From Daedaleopsis sinensis (lineage: Eukaryota > Basidiomycota > Agaricomycetes > Polyporales > Polyporaceae), in contig CM066306.1 of the NCBI GenBank assembly GCA_033807695.1, forward strand, positions 3,906,001 through 3,970,000: a DNA stretch of 64,000 nt, read 5' to 3'. Position numbers and translations under genes: made by a program. The notes beneath the pieces are model-generated. The model was not told the DNA's origin. It made no database searches and saw only the letters and a program-made list of their open reading frames with translations. Below, piece by piece: positions 57,790 through 64,000 of the stretch (its first letter is position 1; every line of letters begins with the position of its first letter).

Positions 57790-60260
57790 ATGTCTGCCCA
57801 GGGCCCCAATCCCGACGCCCCATCGCATGATCCCGCGGTCCACAAGTCCAACCTCGAGGATTTCGAACGCGAGGCGGACGTACGGCTCCCCTTCCTGCTC
57901 TCATACCGCGAGGTGAAGTTGCTGGGTATCGCTGGGGTACGTATATTTTTCGGTCACTGGTCACACGACCACCTCTCATCCCCCTCATTTTCCTCCGCGC
58001 AGGTTGGATTCTTCCTCGATGGTGTGTGAAGGCTTTCTCTAGCGCATGAAACTGTTTCTGACCCCCGCAAAGCATATGATCTGTTCATCATCAACGTACG
58101 TCCGTCGCGACAGTGTTCGCATCCTACCTCTAACCAGTCTGCGTAGCCCGTGGCCACCATGCTGCAATACCGCCTCTATGGCGGCGCGCACCTCCCTCCC
58201 AACCTCGAAGGCTTCGTCAAGGCTGGCGCGAACATCGGGAGTGTGATCGGACAGTTTGCCTTTGGTGCGTGTCTGAACTTGCTCGTGTGACCACCTACCC
58301 AATCTTCCCGAGACCCACAACCTTCCACGAGATCCCGCAAATATCTCCGTATTGACACTGTTCTGCGTCCCACAGGGTATTGCGCCGACTACTTTGGCCG
58401 CAAGGCAGTCTGTGAGTGATTGAATGCGGACTGCCGGAGACCGTTCCGTACTCACCCCTTGTGCAGATGGCAAAGAATTGATGTTGATTATCTTCGCGAC
58501 CATCGGAACGCTCTGTGACCCAACCGGTACGTGAATCTTGAGACTCGTGACTACTACAGCTCACGCGAAGTGCTAACTCTCTCGCCTGCTCAGGGTTCCT
58601 CTCGCCGTCGGGCTCACTCATCTGGCTCGGAGTGTGGCGCATCGTCCTTGGGATCGGCATCGGCGGCGACTACCCCATGTCGGCCTCCGTCGCGACCGAC
58701 CGCGCGAACCTCCGGCGCCGCGGCACGCTCCTCGCGTACATCTTCGCGAACCAGGGCTGGGGCTCCCTGGTCGGCAGTCTTGCGACGATCATCATCCTGC
58801 TGTGCTACAAGACCTCGATGGACACGGACGGTCACACGAGCAGAGTCGACGGTGGTACGTTTCTTGGCCCCAAGCCCTTAGGTATGCTTGGATGCGGACC
58901 GAGGCTGATTAATCTTTCCGCATGTGAAACCATACAGTGTGGCGCATCCTCGTGGGGCTCTCGCTCGTCCCCGCGTTCGGCACACTGTACCAGCGGCTCA
59001 CGCTGCCCGAGTCCACGCGGTTCACGGAGTCGCAGAAGAACTCCGGGCGCATTCGGGACGAAGAGTCTATTGAGGAGCTCAAGAAGAAGGCTAACGCGGA
59101 CCCCGGTGTCAGCGAGAAAGACACCGCGACCACGGTCGAGAACGCGTCTTCGGCCGACGGCACGCAGACTCCGAGTGAGGAGCAGACCCGAACCGATGCC
59201 GCGAACGCGCGCGCGAAGGACCTCGCGCTTGCCAAAACCGACCACTTCAAGGAGTTCTTCGCGTACTTCTCGCAGTGGCGTCATGCCAAGATCCTCGTCG
59301 GGACGTGCATGTGCTGGTTCTTGCTAGACATCGCGTACGTCTGCCCGTACACTCGTCTAAACCACAGCGCACGAACTAACGTGAATATGTGCGCGATTAG
59401 GTTCTATGGCATCAACCTTAACCAGAATGTGGTCCTGCAGCAGATTGGCTTCGATGGCAGCGAGGGCTCGCCGTGGCACAGGCTGTTCAAGATCGGCACC
59501 GGTAACCTCATTGTCACCGCGCTTGGCTTCGTACCCGGGTACTACGTTACGATCCTCACCATCGAGAAGCTCGGGCGTAAATGGATTCAGATCCAGGGAT
59601 TCCTCTGTGCCGCTCTCTTCCGTACGTCTGATCGTGTTGCTTCATACTCGCAGGCGAGCTGACGCATCCACACATGGACAGTCGCCATTCTCGCGTCGAA
59701 GTTCCATACTCTGAGCACGCCCGCGTTCATCGTCTGCTTCGCGTTCCTCCAGTTCTTCTTCAACTTCGGCGCGAACACGTATGTCTTCTGCTCCCGCGCT
59801 GATGCTGCATATACTGACCGTGTCCACCGCATCCCGCCCCTTCTCCAGTACGACATACGTGAGTCGCCTTGCGTGCGCAAGCATACCATAGATTGACACT
59901 GACGCAACTGCGATGACAGTGCTACCCCGCCGAGGTGTTCCCGACGCGTTTCCGCGCGTCCGCGCACGGCATGTCCGCCGCGGCCGGCAAGGCGGGCGCG
60001 ATCATCTCCGCGCTCGTGTTCAACTCGCTCTCCAAGGACATCGGCACCCCCGCCGTTCTCTGGAGTGCGTACCTCCCCGAGCGGTCTGTCTCGTTTCCTG
60101 GATGGCGCTGACCCCTGCCTGCATAATAACAGTCTTCTTCGCGTGCTGTATCGCTGGGGCAGGCTTCACGCTCCTGCTGCCCGAGGTCCGCGACCGCGAC
60201 CCGGACATAATCTACCAGGAGGAGCTGCGCGAGCGCGACCGGCTCCAGGGCCGCCAATGA
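57790..60260 (+). CDS. PHO84-type inorganic phosphate/H+ symporter (MFS)
   Basis: Plasma-membrane phosphate uptake protein of the phosphate:H+ symporter branch of the major facilitator superfamily. ATG at 57790 (context CACCATGTCTGCC), stop at 60258-60260, with many short introns. N-terminus [20 protein letters not shown], then [13 protein letters not shown] across introns, and the MFS signature [10 protein letters not shown]. The phosphate-porter block is [20 protein letters not shown] followed by [16 protein letters not shown] long charged central loop (about residues 265-350) separates the halves. The second half has [57 protein letters not shown] and the tail [18 protein letters not shown]. 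The signatures are those of high-affinity fungal phosphate transporters; affinity itself is inferred. Confidence 0.9.
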
Positions 60261-61269
60261 GCATCAAATATCACGCGGTTGCTGGAGTCCTCGGCCGCCT
60301 CTTTTTCCCCACCATGCTATCTGAGATTCTGAGGAGCGTGGTCCCGTGCGTGGGACGACGGACGGATCGGTAACAGATGCTATACGAATACCCATACGAA
60401 AGACGAACAAGAAGGGAAGTGCCTCGCCATTGCGTGCTTGCAATTGGATGTATGTATCGATTAGGCCATGGTACTTAGTACTTGAAAACGTCCGGCGTGC
60501 GCCGCTGGGACTGCAGAAGACATGGACGTGTTTGTCGTTCTTATCTAGACTGTACAATCTACCCCCTTCTGTTTCACGAAGCGCATAATGACATCTCGTT
60601 GCTACAGCGTATACGTTCGCACGAGACAGTCCGCGCCGGTCGACGCGTTTCGAACACCGACTCGGTGGACGTCGGGCAGGTCTGCTGGTACGCACTGCCT
60701 TCTACGTCTTCAATATACGATCGAGCTTGATTCTCGCTACATACCATCCGTTTGGTCGGCCCAACTTTAGGCGTACTTAGAGCGTGAACTGCTTGCCGTG
60801 GGACGTGCTGAGAAGATAGTAAAGTAGATATGTGGTGTGGGTGTAATTGCGCCAGATGTACGGGAGTTGTGTGGTATCACTGACTTTGTAACGTATCGCG
60901 CAATGGAACAGTCAGAGCAGTCATTGCCGTGCGAGACACTGTGATATGACGTGTCTGTGGAAGCAACAAACTGTGAGAGCTCGAAGAGGTGTCGAAAGTG
61001 TATGCTGGATGCACGCACCTGGCAGCGAATGTCGGCACAATCTGAAAGGGTGCCTATATCACCGGTATCCGTCAGCTTACTCTACGACCGGACACGCTGG
61101 ATTCATCTCAACAAAGCTACATTGGATATAATATACATCATAAGTACACACTAGGAGTACACGCACGTACGTACACAACGATTCCCTCCCTTGGGTCATA
61201 AATCCATCCGTTGTCCCATAGATCCCGCAAGGTGAAATATCCAGACTCGATGCACACACGCGAAGCCGG
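60261..61269. other. Intergenic region between transporter and carnitine acetyltransferase
   Basis: Convergent 3' flanks, about 1 kb. No gene or RNA seen. Confidence 0.5.
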
Positions 61270-63107
61270 TCAGTACTCGGCGAGAGGGATGATCTTCCCC
61301 GTCTTGTAGTACGACGGCCGCGCCTTCCTCCTCCCAAGCAGCTCGACGTCCCCGCTGTCGAAGAACGAGTACCCAGCTAGTATCCGCACGCACTCCGCTC
61401 GTCAGCCAATCTCTCGCCCAGCAGAGAACGCTAGAAGGATACGCACGCATCGTGTCCTCGATGTCGTCGTACGCCGCATTCGTGTGGTGCCCGTTGATCG
61501 GCCGGCCCGTCTTCGAGTCGCGCAGCACCCCCGCGTGGTCGACGAACGGCTCCGGCCGCTGGTTCGCGGACAGGTGGAGCTGGATCAGGATCCGCTGGAT
61601 GTCGAGCAGGTACCCCTGGAGCGTGTCCAGGAAGCGGCGCGTCTGCAGGTGCTTCGACGACGCGCACCTGCAGTCCACAGTCCGAGTCAGCCCGTGACGA
61701 CGACGACGACAACAAGAACGGCGGAGAGAGAGAGGTACTTACACGGAGATCCCCTCGTCCTTGATGATGTACCCAATCCCGTACCCGTCCGCCGCGACGG
61801 GCCCGAACCCGAACAGGCGCAGCGCCGGGTTCCCGCAGTTGGACGTCGAGATGATCGACCGCCCGAGGAGGTGCCAGCCGTTGTCGGTGAAGATCCCGGG
61901 GAGCGGCGGTTTGTCGCGCGCGCTGCTGCTTCCGCTCGACGTCGTGCTCATGGGCGACGTCGGCCGCTCGTCGTCGCTCAGGTGCCCGTTCTCGTTGCCG
62001 TTCGCGTGCCCGTTCCCGTTCGCATGTCCGTTAGCATAGGAGGATGACTCGCGCTCGCGTTGAAGGAGGCAGTATAGCGCGTATAGATGCCTGCATGCGA
62101 GTAGGTCAGCGACGCATGGAGTAAAGACAGAACGGGGAGACACACCTGTCCTGCCCGAGGCCCTTGCTACACTCCTTCGTCAGATTCACATGGCCCTGGC
62201 ACGCCTTCTTCAGCGCGGAGACCTTCTGCGAGTTCGGCGCCTCCGAGAAGAACGTCTTCACGAACTCGACCGTGTGCGGCTGCACCGTGCGGATCGCCTC
62301 TGTCCGCCCGTGCAGGAACGCCTTGGTCATCGCAGGCTCGTACGTGCACTCGATCCGGCCGTACAGCCCGTAGTACGCCGCCTGGAACGCCATCTGGATG
62401 AACGCGTCGGGCGAGAAGCCGTGCGAGGTGATGAAGTTCTTGCCGTACATCTTGAACTCGAGCGCCTGGCAGTCGTTCTGGCAGATCAGGTCGCTCAAGC
62501 GCGTCTCGGCGAAACGTATGCCGGCGCGCAGCTCCGGGTAGAGCGTCCACTCGAGTTTCTTCGGCAAGGTGTCGATCGCATAGGAGGGAGAGGCGGGTAG
62601 TGACTGCCCCCGCGGGGGCTTGTAGGACTTAGCGAACGGAGAGAGCGGGGCGTGGAAGAGAGTGGGGGCGGATGGGTTGATGGAGCGCGCGAGGAGCATC
62701 AGACCTTCGGTGAATATATCGGCGGCGAACCTTCATAGCGCAGCGGTCAGACTCTGAGTTTGGAAGGGCGATGTAGGTGACGTACCGTAGCACAGTGTGT
62801 CCATCAACACCAGTATGCTCGAAGTTGATCCCGGCCGCACCATCTGCACAAACGATGATTTGGAGCTGCAGTCAAGTTAGATGCAGGGGTCAAAGCTTAT
62901 AGCAGTACTAACTGCCGCACCTTGTCATACCACCTGTTCGTACACGTTCCGACCTGGACTCCACCTTTGAGGTCATAGGTCCCGCACAAAAAGTTATCGC
63001 ATAGCTGAGCGAGGTTCTCCGGGGCCGCGTCGTCGAGGCAAACCACAAACAGGGCGTTGTCGACGACGTCCAGACAGGACTCGTTGTTCTTGCATCTAAG
63101 TCCATGC
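61270..63107 (-). CDS. Carnitine O-acetyltransferase, 5' part not found (partial or broken)
   Basis: Transfers acetyl groups between CoA and carnitine, in peroxisomes or mitochondria. Minus-strand exons give, in order: NNESCLDVVDNALFVVCLDD, LAQLCDNFLCGTYDL, VQVGTCTNRWYDK, then GINFEHTGVDGHTVLRFAAD (catalytic His in FEHTGVDG), ADIFTEGLMLLARSINPSAP, AFQAAYYGLYGRIECTYEPA, EAIRTVQPHTVEFVKTFFSE, HLYALYCLLQRE, STSNCGNPALRLFGFGPVAA, LQTRRFLDTLQGYLLDIQRI and a C-terminus GKIIPLAEY. All C-terminal family blocks are present and in frame. The roughly 270 residues that should precede them are not in the 900 bp upstream. There, a SINE-like element and a promoter-like region follow. The missing exons may lie beyond the window or be lost. 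No peroxisomal C-terminal tripeptide is visible. Confidence 0.82.
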
Positions 63108-63147
63108 AGGAGTGGTATATTTGCGATGTATCTCCTTGAAATATCAA

Positions 63148-63232
63148 GGTCATATGGAGTAGTGGTTGGATGCAGTGGTCAGGTGATGAGGCCAGTAATG
63201 TCCAGGGTTCAAATCCTGGTGGGTTCATTTTT
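63148..63232 (+). mobile_element. tRNA-derived SINE-like head
   Basis: A box-like TGGAGTAGTGG (63155-63165) and a perfect B box GGTTCAAATCC (63206-63216) within a T-stem CCAGG/CCTGG are followed by TTTTT (63228-63232), a Pol III terminator. The would-be acceptor arms GGTCATA and TGGGTTC pair badly and there is no clean anticodon arm, so this is a tRNA-derived retroposon or tRNA pseudogene. The AT-rich sequence to about 63500, unlike its neighbours, may be its body or a second insertion. Target-site duplications were not found. Confidence 0.55.
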
Positions 63233-64000
63233 ATTTCGCATTTTTCCCTGCTCTACCCGGGGCAATACCTCATTCTTGACCATTGAATTCACCTTTTAAG
63301 AGGTTTCAGAGCATGAGGAGGGTCTACTCATGGCACCACTCATACCACATTGCTACTATTATGGTGAAATTGTACCACAAATTAGTACCAATTTGTACTA
63401 GTATTTTGACCCCCCTAGATATATCTGACATATCTGACACTTATGCAATTTTTGCCATTGTAGTACAAATTATTGCAAATGTGCAAAGGAGGTTTTTCCA
63501 GATGATGTCGTGCTTGTCGTCAGTCGGTCGTCCGTTGGCGTCGTTGGCGGTGGCGACTGCGTGCAGAGAAGAATGAAGAGATGGTGGAGGTTGGAAAGAA
63601 GGAGAAGGGGGAAGAGGGAGAGATGGGATGGCAGGGTTTTATGGCGTGCCCCGCAAGGCCGAGCGAGTCTAAATGCGGGGTCCCGGTGCTTAGGTATAGC
63701 ATGCGCGGCGGGGCCGGGAGGAGGCACAGAAGACGCGACGCAATAAACGTGCGACCCCGGGCCGTCGTCCTACTTAATGAATGAGTACTGGGTGTCAGTG
63801 CGGGGCGATCGCTCTGGACTCACCGATGGGAGGAGAGGAAGAAGAGGCGTCTGTGGCTGTGCCGGATCTACTCGCGTCCGTGCCAGCGCCTGTGCGGAAA
63901 CCTCCTGCGTCTGCCCGCTCTGCCCTCTGCCAGCGTCTGCCCTCTGCCGCGCACGACCGACCGTCGCCTTGCGGATCGCTGGCCTTATGGTGGTTTCTGG
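63233..64000. other. AT-rich block then promoter-like region, no gene resolved
   Basis: 63233-63500 is AT-rich with repeated TACAAATT/AATTTGTA phrases. Beyond it, GC-rich sequence has a minus-strand ATAAAA box (63637-63642) followed by a CT-rich leader, like a promoter firing toward the carnitine acetyltransferase. A minus-strand GGTGAGT donor near 63822 suggests an exon or leader of another gene running in from the right. Nothing is coding with confidence. Confidence 0.4.

Noticed and set aside
63148..63232. Functional tRNA gene
   Set aside because: The acceptor arms pair at only some positions and no clean anticodon arm forms, so a tRNA-derived element is more likely.

Overview
The window looks like nuclear DNA of a filamentous basidiomycete, most likely an Agaricomycete. 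The base composition is GC-rich. Genes are broken by many 48-65 bp GT..AG introns. There are double-BTB and homeodomain proteins, a Cps1-type glycosyltransferase, a PHO84-type phosphate transporter and an intron-containing tRNA-Ser. The order (Polyporales or a neighbour) is a guess. I see no bacterial, viral or CRISPR feature.

Region 1 (1-33525) is a tandem array with an exact 10,333 bp period. It carries four D-xylulokinase genes (FGGY kinase, last step of the fungal D-xylose pathway); the first is cut by the window edge. Between them lie three spacers of about 7.8 kb with no difference that I can see. Copy 1 has a distinct 5' half, copy 4 a distinct 3' end, and copies 2 and 3 combine the copy-4 type 5' half with the copy-1 type 3' half. 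Unequal crossing-over inside a 157 bp tract of exon 4 would leave this pattern. Each spacer holds one reasonable minus-strand gene for an acidic protein of unknown function, one weaker TATA-led multi-exon candidate with duplicated exon-intron modules, a minisatellite and a family of diverged short repeats.

Region 2 (33.5-46 kb) is single-copy and rearranged. It holds a double-BTB gene interrupted by one in-frame TAG and a three-homeodomain gene. A segmental duplication of about 1.07 kb copied the 5' part of a homeodomain gene together with the 3' end of an O-fucosyltransferase-like gene. The region also has a carboxypeptidase Y-type gene, a 3' remnant of an Old Yellow Enzyme gene, a second homeodomain gene and the intact O-fucosyltransferase-like gene. 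In every homeodomain of both genes an intron splits, or could split, the conserved Trp codon (TG|G).

Region 3 (46-64 kb) is mostly housekeeping: tRNA-Ser(UGA), a Cps1-like GT2 polysaccharide synthase with a 22-nt microexon, an intronless FGAM synthase (ADE6, de novo purine synthesis), an orphan three-exon gene, an inorganic phosphate transporter, and a carnitine acetyltransferase. The 5' part of the last gene is not visible; in its place is a tRNA-derived SINE-like element. Apart from the array, neighbouring genes show no common pathway.

Exon boundaries were read by eye from splice signals, frame continuity and family motifs. No alignment or database search was run.
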